A stretch of DNA of 64,000 nucleotides from Mesaphorura yosii (taxonomy: Eukaryota; Arthropoda; Collembola; Poduromorpha; Tullbergiidae), in NCBI GenBank assembly GCA_009869945.1, contig WIXG01000019.1, forward strand, positions 248,001 through 312,000, given 5' to 3'. The position numbers and the translations under genes are program-made. Of the stretch, positions 50,707 through 61,653 are shown one piece after another. Positions within the stretch are counted from its first letter, which is position 1, and every line of letters starts with the position of its first letter. The notes beneath the pieces were generated by a model. It was not told the DNA's origin. It saw only the letters and a list, made by a program, of their open reading frames with translations, and ran no database searches.

Positions 50707-51240
50707 CAACGGCGCTGTTTCACAATGTGTGTGTGCATCTTCCGTGCTTCGACAGTGACCCTGCCAGATGTCGGCGTCGGCAAGGTCAGGTAGCAGCTAT
50801 AATTAGCAAATGGGATCATTACCGCCTCACTCGAGAGTAATTAAATTATGAGCATGCAGCCATTCTTCATTACTCCTGACGAAGCTCACATGCGAGGCAT
50901 TCGGAAAAGTCAAGATCAGGATCGCATTATTTGATGACTTGAGTGTCGACAGTGTTGAGTCGAGGATTGTCGAGCAGGAAGTGCAATCAATTCGAATGAT
51001 TTAATTGCTTATTTGTTTAGGCCTCTGGATGCTTCGGCTTTGAACACTGACAAATTGTTGAATTACGGTCTTACCTCGTCTTACTTCACCCCGGCCAGCC
51101 TCAGCTGAGATTCTTGAACTGTGCATGTGGCTGTGGTCAGTGCGAATGCGAGTGTGAGTCTGACGCAAAGCTGACAGCTGACCACTGACCGCTGACCACA
51201 AGAATCAAGAATGCAACGCCAACGACCCAATTCAGGAAGA

Positions 51241-52850
51241 AAACAAGTCATTTTGACAATTTGCTGGTTGCAGCTTAAAATAGTTGTATTTTTATTTCAT
51301 TAAAGAGTTGGTTGGAGTTACGACAGACTAACAGAAGAGCCAAGTTACTGCTACGCTTACGCTAGTGAATTAATTAGTGAATATGCACATAATATCAATA
51401 TCGTAATGTAATGACACGCGACACGCTGACGCTGGCACGCATTCGCACTGCATTCATGAAATAAGTTCGATTTGTAATTCGGTTACTGGCTTGGCTTTCC
51501 AGATTTCGATTTCTTTCTTAATCTTCTCTGCTGTACATAATATTAATTTACGCTACACGCTAGTAGGAATGCATCCATCATCTGCTGCTACTAGACTACT
51601 CTCTTAGTTAATAAACTAGCGCTGTTAATTATCATTCATAATTTATTAGCCTAAATAGTCGCTATTTTCTAGTCTACGTGCTTCACATGTCTGCAAATAC
51701 GTAATTAAATACGGTGTCAATATAAAACTATGGTACATAATAACATACAAAATAAAAAATGGGTGCAGTGTTCAAATCCTTTACACTAAATCTTAATTTA
51801 ATTGTTGACTTGATTCGCCTCGACTCGTAGCAAGCATTTTTCTTAGTATCGACCTTAATTGTAAGTAAATAAAGCAGTAGAGTTAAGAGTAAAGCAGAGT
51901 GACGCGTATTCTATTGTGTTAAGTACGACAACAGCAAAACAGCAACAGCATTCATAAATTAAAACAACATTCGCATTCACACTCGCACTGCCTAGCTTAA
52001 AGCACTGCCAGCAAATGGGAAAAAGGATAAAGGAGGAAATTCGCGAGTTAAATGATATAATGAGTCTGAGGAAATGGAGCATTACGTTTACGACGTGCGT
52101 TTACAAAATAGGAAAATGTTGCATGCATTTTACTCTCGCTCTCGATCATATTTATCAAGTGCTCTCATTTACAAAGGGGCAAAGTGAGAAAAGTGCTAAA
52201 AGGATAAAAAGTTAAAATGTTCATAAAAATATCGTGTTCGGCCAGTGCGAAATAAGTACGTGGGTTTTAATTGTTGGAAACAAGAAGTAGAAGTAGACTT
52301 CGTGCTTGATATTTCAAGTATTTGCTAAAAAGGCTAAAATAGCATAGCGCTAATTTGTAAGGGCAAGCACATCATCTAAATTCTAGCCTAGCAAATTGAT
52401 AGTTGATGTACATCCGCTTTTGAGAATCATTTCAGTTTTCTTTGTAAGATCATCATTGAACGAAGAACGGGGAATGAACGGGGCAAAGAAAGCTGATGCC
52501 TGATGAATCTGTACAGTTTTTATCACAGGTACCCAAAAACACAAGACCGAGACACAACTCGGCCACTTCCGAAATGGATGGATTCCCAAAATTCTTAATT
52601 TATTACAGAAAACGCCAAGTCGCATAATTACGGTGTGGTTCGCATAATTACGGCTAACCTGCGTGGAATTGATGAAAACTGATTCTGGTAATGATGAATG
52701 AGTATTCCTGCTTCTCTTCTTTCTCTTCTCTTCTCTCGGGTGATGACTGGACGTCTGAGACACTCGACTCATGCTTGCCGTTTCGGGCTTGAATAATTTA
52801 TCCTCTGACAAGTGCTGTGCGGGCCCAATCAGCCAAATTTTCATTGAATG
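51241..52850 (-). other. Probable 3' untranslated sequence of C/EBP
   Basis: This AT-rich stretch lies downstream of C/EBP on the minus strand and has no supported gene. Minus-strand AATAAA signals occur at about 52599-52604, 51645 and 51291-51296, so several transcript ends are possible. A strong 3' splice site (TTGTGGTTTCTGCAG, minus strand) precedes 52850 and fits the donor at the end of the C/EBP coding region. Confidence 0.45.
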
Positions 52851-53007
52851 CTGCAGAAACCACAACAAATACAAATATTTAGTGCAGGAAAGATTTTGAA
52901 GAGATACTTTCGAGGGCTTTGCCAGTCGAGTTCGCGAAATGTCAGTCGAGTGACGAAAGAAGCTTACTATCTTATTAATTAGAGCAGATAATTTTTTGGT
53001 AGTTCAC

Positions 53008-54273
53008 TTACTGAATTCCGTTCTGGATGTGGTGGTGCTGAAATGTTTCGAGATGCTTATTAAACTCCCGGTGGATTTGTTCTGGGAGTCCTCCGACGTT
53101 TGAGAAGAAGGACCTGAGGAAGGTGAGCTCTTCCGTGAGCACCTCAATCTTCTTCTGCAGCCGCTCGTTGTCCTTATTGAGCAGCTTCACGCGCTCTTCG
53201 GTCTCGCGCGAGCGAACTTTGGCCTTTTCCCGCGACTTCCGCACTGCGATATTGTTTCGTTCGCGTCTCCGCTTGTACTCGTCGGACCCCTTGTCGACGT
53301 TCTTCAGCTTCTTCATGAGGGAGTGGCCGTGATGGCCGTGGTGGTGGTGGAGCCCCTTCCCATTGAACGATAGCCCACCGTTCTTCGTCACGACGAGACC
53401 ACCGTTCGAGTCGAGGTGATGCCCATTCGTGCCGCCGGAGCCGCCGTTGGTGGCGCCCGAGGAGTGGTGCTGGTGCTGGTGGGGCGGCTGAATGTACGCG
53501 TTGGGGCTATAGCCCTGGCTGGAGCTCGAGCTCGGCGACGTGACGTTGGAGAGCGGGTTCGAGTAGGAGCCGTAGGAGGACGCGGGGTCGGAGGAGGAGA
53601 CGGCGTTCCCGTTGAAGTCGAGCCCACCCGCCCGGTGCCCGTCCAGCGGTTCTTCCTTAACAAGGAGCCCGTTTCTACTCTCTGGTGAATTATGAGTACG
53701 AGTATTATTAACAACATGCTGAACAATGCGGACTTCGTTTTCCCTGCCGCCCTGACTACTCTGACAATTGACGCCTCCTCCGTGGTGGAGGTGCCCGGCG
53801 TGACTCCCGTTAACGTTATTACTCGGGTTATTTAAGCTAGAGTTATTAATAGAGATTTGAAGGTGGTTATTACTCGAGTTACTATTGCCGTTGGTGTACG
53901 CGGAGCCCTGGTGCACCGGCTGCGGCATGTACGCGAGGGGGTTGCGCCCAAAGTGGCCGTTGCTGTTGTTGACGTGCTGATTCGAGGCGCCATTCATATG
54001 TGCGTGGTTGCGACCAAAGTTGACGGCCGAAATGTGCTGCGCGTGAAGTTGCTGGTGCTTCTCGTGCAGGAGCTCCGGAAACAGCCCGTCGCCGACCTCG
54101 AAGTTCGGATCGTCGATGAGCGACTGAAGGTCGAGGGACAGTTCGGGGTTCTCCAGGTCAGCCGGATCCACCTCCCCGTTCCCGTTCAGGTAAGAACGCA
54201 CTTTGACCGTCAGCGCGGCCTTGCTCTTCAGGTTCTCCAGCCCCGTGTCGTACATTTGGGGTGATGAGGCCAT
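53008..54273 (-). CDS. CEBP: CCAAT/enhancer-binding protein, bZIP activator
   Basis: A single long coding exon encodes 421 residues if the TAA at 53008-53010 is used. The start is the first ATG (MASSPQMYDTG); the frame upstream offers only TTG. The conserved N-terminal activation segment lies at about 46-75 (LSLDLQSLIDDPNF...LFPELLHEKH). The middle is Asn, His, Ser and Gly-rich. The C-terminal bZIP begins at about 328, with basic region RRRERNNIAVRKSREKAKV and a leucine zipper over about 357-390. The protein is a nuclear dimeric DNA-binding factor of the slbo/CEBPA-B class. A perfect splice donor (CA|GTAAGT) overlaps the stop codon. If spliced to 52850, the tail becomes IHIQ and ends at 52841. 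The gene is divergent to CEBPG. Confidence 0.93.
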   Translation of the reverse strand: MASSPQMYDTGLENLKSKAALTVKVRSYLNGNGEVDPADLENPELSLDLQSLIDDPNFEVGDGLFPELLHEKHQQLHAQHISAVNFGRNHAHMNGASNQHVNNSNGHFGRNPLAYMPQPVHQGSAYTNGNSNSSNNHLQISINNSSLNNPSNNVNGSHAGHLHHGGGVNCQSSQGGRENEVRIVQHVVNNTRTHNSPESRNGLLVKEEPLDGHRAGGLDFNGNAVSSSDPASSYGSYSNPLSNVTSPSSSSSQGYSPNAYIQPPHQHQHHSSGATNGGSGGTNGHHLDSNGGLVVTKNGGLSFNGKGLHHHHGHHGHSLMKKLKNVDKGSDEYKRRRERNNIAVRKSREKAKVRSRETEERVKLLNKDNERLQKKIEVLTEELTFLRSFFSNVGGLPEQIHREFNKHLETFQHHHIQNGIQ

Positions 54274-54540
54274 TGGAAAACGGCACAAGCACAAAAAGTA
54301 AAACTGAGGTACTCAATTCGTGGAAGGGTTCGGTCGAACGTCGAAGAAGGCGTCCAAGCGTCCCTTCACTTCATTCTCCAAAAAGTTTTCGGGACTCTCA
54401 CTCGTGCACACACAAATTCTGTCTCACCTCGCAAAAAATCCGAAGCTGGCCAAAATCTAGCTCACATCACAAATTGTTCGAGGAATTTGAGACGAATGCT
54501 CCAAAACAATTTTTCAAGGCTCACTTCACTTGTTGAGGGT
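54274..54540 (-). promoter_or_regulatory. Candidate C/EBP 5' leader with two minimal upstream ORFs
   Basis: On the minus strand, an ATG directly followed by TGA lies at 54467-54462. An ATG-AAG-TGA lies at 54374-54366. Between the latter and the start codon at 54273 there is no other ATG. Vertebrate CEBPA and CEBPB leaders contain a short upstream ORF that sets isoform choice. Whether this DNA is in the mature leader is not shown; a donor-like GAGGTGAGAC occurs near 54426. Confidence 0.35.
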
Positions 54541-57500
54541 CTCAGATTTCACAGGAGCCGGAAGCCATGCACTTTTCTCCAGATTCCAGATAAGAAAGAG
54601 CCTCAGCGTCAAGCGTTTTTGCCGACGCGCCGCACCGCTGCTGGACACTCGCTTTGTCTTTCTTTTCTTTCAGCAGTGTGTCACTGGTCAACAATACCGA
54701 GCCACAATTATGTAAGTCACTGCGCCTGCGGTAGAGGAACTGTTATTTAATCCGTCGTCTCGTGTCGACAAATGAGAAAGTTAACGTGGAGAGGGTCGCA
54801 ATTATATTCCGCGTATGACAGACAGAAGAAGACAAGACAGGAGTCGTGCTGCTACCCTTCCTATTCCTACTCAGACTGCTGAATGGTGATTGAGAACGGA
54901 ATACTCGCAATAATAACAACGCGATACGGCGCGTACTTCACTCTTTCCGTATTCAACCCTCGTGAGACCATCAACGCTAGATCGTTGTGCTTGTATCTTC
55001 GAATCGCGTACCTCAAAGTACCTTTCGCTTGGTGGTGTGTGGCTGCTCGCAATTGCAATGAGACAGTCGACACACATCGCAGAAGCAGTAAACGAAATGA
55101 AAATTTAGCGTATTAAGCTCGCGTTTGCGTTTGCATTACGAGTTATTAAATAATGCTTGTACATGCAGCACGCAAGAATTTTATTAAAAAGGAAGCTTCT
55201 CGCTTTGCCTCTCCGCCTGCCTTTCAGGCCGTGCTTCTGTAATGTGTAATCATAATTCTGTAATAACATGCAAAATTCTTACGTATGATGTGTGATACTG
55301 CTCGCCTTCAGTAATTATGTTCTCAAAACTTCGCCTGCCCAAATACGGGCGATTTGGCATTTTGGCTGACTGGTGCTGTAATTCGTAATTAGCAAGCACT
55401 TGAGACGATTATTTGAGAGAGACTGCCGAAATCGAAAATCATCTATTTCCAGACTCATGCTAATTCTTTTCCCTTTTCTTTCGCTCAATTGCTATTGACA
55501 GTTCGAGAAAGAAGACTATTTTGCCATGGTCGAAATTCTCGAAATCGATAATAATAATTTTGGTTTTAATTGCAGGTTGTCGATTTACGTAATGCGTTCG
55601 AAGAATATCGTTGGGTGCTAATTTTTCCTGACGACTGGAGTTGACGTCTGCAATTTTCGGCGCACGGCACGACTCCCGCAAAATCGCTTGCTTGCTCGCA
55701 CATGGCATGAAAATCCTCAAACAATGCGCCATGTGTCCGGACGAAGGAGAAGAATGAAGAATGTTGAGAATCCACAACATTATCATTACATAAAAAGTGT
55801 CCTACTTTTCATGTACCATTTATTGCGTTGCGAGGCGCACATGCTGCCGCGGAGGTGCTGCATATTGCATATTTTAATATAATGAAAGGGAAAATCATTT
55901 TCCTTTCCTGTGGCCACGGGCCACGACGCAGACACATCTCTCGACTCATTTGCGAATTCACGTAGTCTGCAAAATCTGCATTCTGCATGGCGCTCGTATC
56001 ATTTTCCTTTGCCCTGCGTTACCTGTTGCGCGAATACGAATGACGACTACGATAACGTTGTTCGAGAATGGCAGAAGTACAACAATTAACCATTATGTGT
56101 TTGTCTAAACAGCAGCAAAGGGTGCATCTTCACTTCTCCCTTGTGAGTTGGAACTGGAGCGTTTAATTACGGGACGGGACGGACAAGAATACGAGCGTCA
56201 ATAGAAGCAGCAATTAAATTCGCGATTCGCGTCGAGTCGAATCAGAATTCGGACACGCTTCGCTACCGCACTGATGCCGCTGCCGCTGATCTTGTTCTGT
56301 ACAGACTTGGCTTTGGCATGGCTGAGCTTTAAACCCCGTAATTACGAAAAGCTTTCTTATGGGAATATTTTCTAAATTGATAACCTTGACTTCTGCGTTA
56401 GCAAAACTGCAAAACATCTCGCCTCGTGCCGTGCCGCTGCCGCAGTTCCGCAGTAGCAAAAATTTCCGCTGCTGATACGCCGACTTCCACAGCTACACCC
56501 AATCCCCTTAATGCTATTCACGTGTTGATCCTCCAGTTTTCCCTCTGATACATCGTCCACCGTCCGACTGTAGAAGTCGTGCTGCAAGGACAAATAAATT
56601 AGGAACAGCTTTAAGATCGTGACGGACGGAATTTAAATTTAATCTTCTGGTGTGGGTGCAGATTTCAGATTTCCGTGCTCTCGTTATCTGCTATGCATGC
56701 ACTGAAACGGCAATAGGCAATAAGTCATGTAATCCTTATCAATCTGACTCCTTCGTCCGCCCTCTGCTTCTTTTTAAGCCACTTGTCACAAGTCGACTTG
56801 CAGTTCCACTCCACTTCTGCTCCGGTGAAATGAATCTAAAATATTGCATCAGATTCAGTCACTAAGTGCTTAGCACCCCACAATGTCAAATGTCATCATG
56901 ATCAAGTCAACTCGGAAGTTCAGCCCGTCTTTTGATTTGCATTTCTTGGATTAATTCGCTGCGCTGGTTTGATTAATCTCCTCCATGAGATCGTGGTTTG
57001 ATTATTTCAATTGCATATCCCCCAATCAGAATCCAGAAAATTCTCTGCTGATATGACCCAGGTCGGCCTGACCGACCCTGGCAAGGGTAGTGAAGGACAA
57101 TCGCAACGAAGGTTCGAATGACTGGACACCATTTTCAAGCCGCTGCAAATCGCAATCGCGATCGCTTTGCTAAAACGCTGATTCTGCGAATTCTGTCGCT
57201 CACTCCGTTTAACTACTCAGGCTCGCTCTGTCGTGCGAGCCTCGAGCTCCTCCGTCGTTAGTTGCGCTCTTTGTTGACTGTTCGCAGCACTTCTCGCGCG
57301 ACTCGTAAAAAATGAAATTGCGAAATCTCTTCGTTTGAATATCACCTCAGCAGGCTCTGCTCGAAGTGTAGCCTCTACGGAATGGAGTGGAGGTATGATG
57401 CAATAACAAAGTCAGTCGACGAAGAATTGTGAAAGTTTCGTCATCCTTAATCTGTGCTTGACGTTCGTGTATACAAATTTTGGCTATCATCCGCTTTACT

Positions 57501-57618
57501 TCCTGGTCACACACACGACACGTTAATTGATATTAAGAACGTAAGATTGTTGGCTTGAACTAATTTTTGTGAGAAAATCTGCGAATCTGCTGGAGTGACT
57601 TCAGTACAATCACAAAAG
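54541..57618. promoter_or_regulatory. Spacer between divergent C/EBP and CEBPG
   Basis: No supported coding region was found. The spacer presumably contains the C/EBP promoter on the left and the CEBPG promoter and first exon on the right. A donor (CACAAAAG|GTAAGA, cut after 57618) and an acceptor before 57717 suggest a non-coding first CEBPG exon ending at 57618. Confidence 0.4.
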
Positions 57619-57740
57619 GTAAGAAGAGATTCCTGTACCAGCAGTTATTGACAATTCATAAATTAATTGGACTAGCTTTCGCTAATCACCGTCAATTGGC
57701 CAATTACTAACTGCAGGTGAAGAAATCGACAAAATCTTAA

Positions 57741-58458
57741 ATGAAGAATACCAGAAACATGTCGGGAGCGAAGAGAAATGGTGGAAAGTCGAGTTACGAC
57801 AAAAACTCGCTCGAATACCGCGAAAAGCGTGTCAAAAATAATAACGCTGTCAAAAAGAGCAGAGATAAGAGGTAGGCAACTAAACTGTTCTTGGCATCTA
57901 TCATCACGAAGATTTTTGAAACTGATTTCTTTTTGTGGATTGTTAACAGTAAACAGAAGTCTCGTGAAGCATCACAGAGAGTTCAGCAATTGCAGATTGA
58001 GAACGAAAACCTGAAATCCACTGTAAGTCCCGAGAATTATTACCGGAATCGTCTGTACTGATAACAGCCTAAGATAGTAGTTATGATCTATAAATTATTC
58101 CTGTATAGGTTGAGAATATGCAGCAGGAGCTTCGATATCTGAAGGAAATGCTCATATCTCAAGCAGGTACACAAGTTTATATTTCCTTCCGGTATTAAAT
58201 CATTATCCTTGCCGTGTTCTAACCCGCCCTTCCTTATCAGGTGCATCGGAATACTTGAGCGCCTCCGTGAACGCAGACATCGAGTACCTGCTCGATGACA
58301 CCCCGACCGACTTGAACCGACTTTCCAACGTCCTGAACGAGATGCGGCGGATACAAAATCTGCAACGTGGCGACAGCGAAGGCGCAGCCCACTTTAATGC
58401 CTTTGGCGAGAGTGCGGAAGCCATGTACCACCAGCAGAACGGATCAATGAACTACTGA
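57741..58458 (+). CDS. CEBPG: C/EBP-gamma, short bZIP protein (four coding exons)
   Basis: Exons are 57741-57871, 57950-58022, 58109-58166 and 58241-58458, phases consistent, giving 159 residues (human 150). The basic region contains NNNAVKKSRDKSKQKSRE, the C/EBP hallmark NNxAVxxSRxK. The leucine zipper continues through exons 2 and 3 (LQIENENLKS...MQQELRYLKEML). There is almost no N-terminal activation region, as in C/EBP-gamma and fly Irbp18. The family dimerises with other C/EBPs and ATF4-type factors, often restraining them. A second ATG at 57759 would shorten the N terminus by six residues. The mRNA probably has a non-coding exon ending at 57618 joined to 57717. Confidence 0.92.
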
Positions 58459-58688
58459 GCAAATCAGCCGCATTGCACTTGCATGTGCACTTGTACAGTT
58501 ACGAATACGATAGAAAGCAAGCGTGCTTTAATTACCAATTACCTCACACGTTCTATCGGTAGAATTAAGTTTAGTCAACTTCGTTATTTGCTTAGGTGGA
58601 AAGACTTCGAGTTATTTTTCTGGAATTGTGCGCTGACTCTTTTGTTCCTTTCGAATACTTTATCAGCTTCAAATAGTATATTTTTGCG

Positions 58689-58694
58689 AATAAA
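58689..58694 (+). terminator. Candidate poly-A signal of CEBPG
   Basis: AATAAA lies 231 bases after the CEBPG stop codon, within a T-rich region. Confidence 0.6.
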
Positions 58695-61653
58695 GTTTTG
58701 TTGACGGGGGCTTATCGTAATTGGTTTCGGATTTCCGCTGTCCACCTTTGCTTTTGCCTTTTGGTTTTGGGAAACTGCTTAGCTGCGCAGCGATTAAGTC
58801 GGTTAAGTTTCTTCTCATAAAACCAAATAATGCTGCCGACGTGCATCTTATCTTAGGATCTTAGAAAAGTCTTGCTAAAGTAGATTTAATGTTCTGAATA
58901 ATGAAAAGAGGCTCTCCCGTACGTCCTGTGCAGTGTACTTCAATTTATTTTCGCCATGATTCATCAAGTGGATAGCAAATTCGCGAATTCATGGAATTGA
59001 AATTGTGCTCGTGCCTGTCGAGGCCACGTGAACAAAAACATGCCATTCGTGTTGTCCGTCTGCCCTGAATTAAGATAATTCGTAATTTGTCACGATTGTC
59101 GAGAACCTTGGAATCCGTGCTATCGTCCGTGATTCGTGATGATTTAGAAAGAACACCAATAAAGCTATTTGTTGTTTGGAAAACTAATTTCTCAAAGGGT
59201 GAAAGTATTTGGCCCACGTTCTCATTTGTGGTACTCATCAAAAGTGACGAATGAAATAAGGATGAGACTGGAGAAAGCTGGGAAAATCAAGACCAGAAAC
59301 GCCGTTAACATCAGATTTTTGTGAACGTAGCCGAATTCTGAACATATGAGTTCACTAGTGACCTGGATTCAAGACCACGCAAGTTGTAGACTTTCATTTT
59401 CGCGTAAGAACCGACCGATTCGCAGAAATTCGCACGTTTTTCGCAATTAAAAATTACTAGACGCGATTATCCTCGTCCTGGACTTTATTTAATGCAAAAT
59501 GCTACAGCACGACTTCGACTGCGACTAGACGCTTGGCGTTCTAGACTCCTGTGATTTCAATTTCGTAGACCAACCAAGCAAGAACCAGAAGTTGGTCCCG
59601 TCTCGTCTAATTCTGCTGATTCTACTAGTGGGTAGATTCGTGGATTATTTGTAGTTGTAGTCGTAACGTGCTACGTGCATTTATTACAGTTTAGTCTAGT
59701 CAATAGTCATCTTTTGCACTGCACTGCATTGGGTTATGTTACGGTTGCGACTTGGGGCCGATATCTCCAACTACTCTGTTCTGCACCCTGGGCTGCGCGG
59801 TTATTATTCAGTTTGTGTTGTAACACAAATTCGCGAGTCAGCCACCCAGGCTGTTTGGTGTACTTCACAGGAAGAGTTGGACGAGTAACCAAACCTTGCG
59901 TTTGCGTTTACGTGCCATTGCCATTTCAGCAGTTAGTTGTTCAGTTATACGGCCGATATTCAAAGGAGGCAGGCAGGCAGGCTGCTGGCAGGCTGAACCT
60001 GTGCTCGTTCCATTCTCAGCTCGGCTACCAGCAAACTCAACTGAACCGACGGACGAACGGACGGGCGGCCGAGTGCACGTAAGAAATGGGATTTGATGCG
60101 AGTGGAGTCGCACTCTCAGCAGTTGCATGGGCCGAGCCGAGCAGTTTCGTACTTGGAAAAGTGAACTTTCTCAAATTCAACAAGAACGGCAGGAGAGCCA
60201 GAGCACAAGTAGGCGACTAGTCTGGTGGTACGACTTCAGAGCTCCTAGTAGGCCAAATAGCAGTCGTCTATCGTGGACTCACTTTTCCTTTTGCCCCATT
60301 TTCCCAATAAATTGTAATCCATAAGTGGAATGTAACAGAAAGAACAAATCTGAATTGAATTGCTGGACTCGCTGCTAATTCAATATTTGTAATTAAATAA
60401 TATGAATTCTGGGCTCCCGAGGTCGATATTATTATAATTTTGTAGATTAGAGCACACACGCGATACCTTAAACAGAGCAATCATGCATTGATCCAGCCAA
60501 TTGGGTGAACCTGTGAACCTTCGACTCAAAGGCTCTCCAGCACACAAGACTTGACTTAATTATCCGAAGTCTGTGCCGTGCACTCGGGCCAGCCCAGCTA
60601 ATTTGTAGGCTACGGTTTGTGATCACGGACGAATTTACATGTGACAAGCAACCAAATCTTCGGCCAGTCATTAAGTTTGTGTGGAAGTGACAACACGGGC
60701 CCGTGTCCAGAAAACATCACCAGCAATCTGCAATCGTAAACTGCCAGGAACCGACAATTCTGCTTCGAGTCAACACACCTGACCTGTGTTGCCGTTTCCC
60801 ACATTAGAAAGAAAGGAAATTGAAGGCAGCCACCACAACCTACAAAGAAAGAACTCACCACCCCAGCCTGTCCTGTGATTAGTGATAAATATTGGTAAGC
60901 CACAGCCGAAGTCTTTACATTCTGTGTTAAATGTTCAGATTTATTGTCCAAGGAGTATTTGTACCACGTACCACGCTTGCCCTTCAGTTCCTAATATTCT
61001 TGCGCGTGATTAACGTCCAAAGAGAAGGAGCAGGAAAGAGGAGCTGGTAATTAAAACTTTCATTCGGGCATGCACTCCACACGCCCAGGAAAAGAAAGGC
61101 AACGTACGATGATCTAATTAGGTCGAATACTGGTTGGCTAAATGCGGATTGCATCTTTATTATTGGAAGGTCTGACGTCTGATTTCTGGAGCAAGAAAAT
61201 GGTTGGGCGGATTCGCGTGTCTGGGTCGACGGAGCCCTTCACCATCAGTTAGAAGAAGATTCATCAAGAGCGATTGACTCGGTGAAGTGTCGGCGGCCGC
61301 CACGCCACGCCAAGAAAGTGCACGGTTGACGAAAGACAATCATGAAGACTTTGGCTACGTGATCAAATAACTTGTTGCAATTTCTCCCTGTGTTCATTAG
61401 TTGTAAAGTGATAATCTGCTGGACAATCTTGACTCCACCTTTCAAAAATCTACCTGTTACATGTGTGAAATTGTGATTGCGTACTGACATTGCTGCTGCT
61501 GGAAGCAACTGGCCAGGCCAAGTGACATTTACAGTCAGCAGTGAGGTCAAGAAGTCAAGAGGCATCGGTCCATCTTGACTGGACACTTGTGCTCGAGCTC
61601 CGAATGAGATTTTTGTATTTAATTGTGTACACTTTCATATCGAATTGAGTGCG
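58695..61653. other. Intergenic region before the Gs-alpha gene
   Basis: No coding exon could be supported. The right part probably contains the Gs-alpha promoter and leader. A possible 14-codon upstream ORF runs from 61604 to 61648, ending 5 bases before the Gs-alpha start codon. A GGCA repeat lies at about 59967-59992. Confidence 0.45.
59967..59992. repeat. GGCA tetranucleotide repeat
   Basis: Four GGCA units are followed by an interrupted continuation (GGCTGCTGGCAGG). Simple-sequence repeat. Confidence 0.6.

Larger units (their letters stand above)
22129..51240. other. Gene desert of about 29 kb
   Basis: I found no exon with a recognisable domain, no convincing tRNA or other structured RNA gene, and no transposon coding region. 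Open frames reach about 190 codons, but they overlap on both strands and are Cys, Ser, His and Arg-rich, like chance frames. The sequence is full of short reiterated words built from TGCA, GCAATG, CGAATTC and GCCAGCC. It probably holds regulatory DNA, perhaps for C/EBP to the right, and possibly unrecognised non-coding transcripts. Confidence 0.5.

Noticed and set aside
51761-51790. A tRNA-like T-loop word (GTTCAAATCC)
   Set aside because: The flanking bases do not form a T-stem and no acceptor stem or A box is present at the right spacing.
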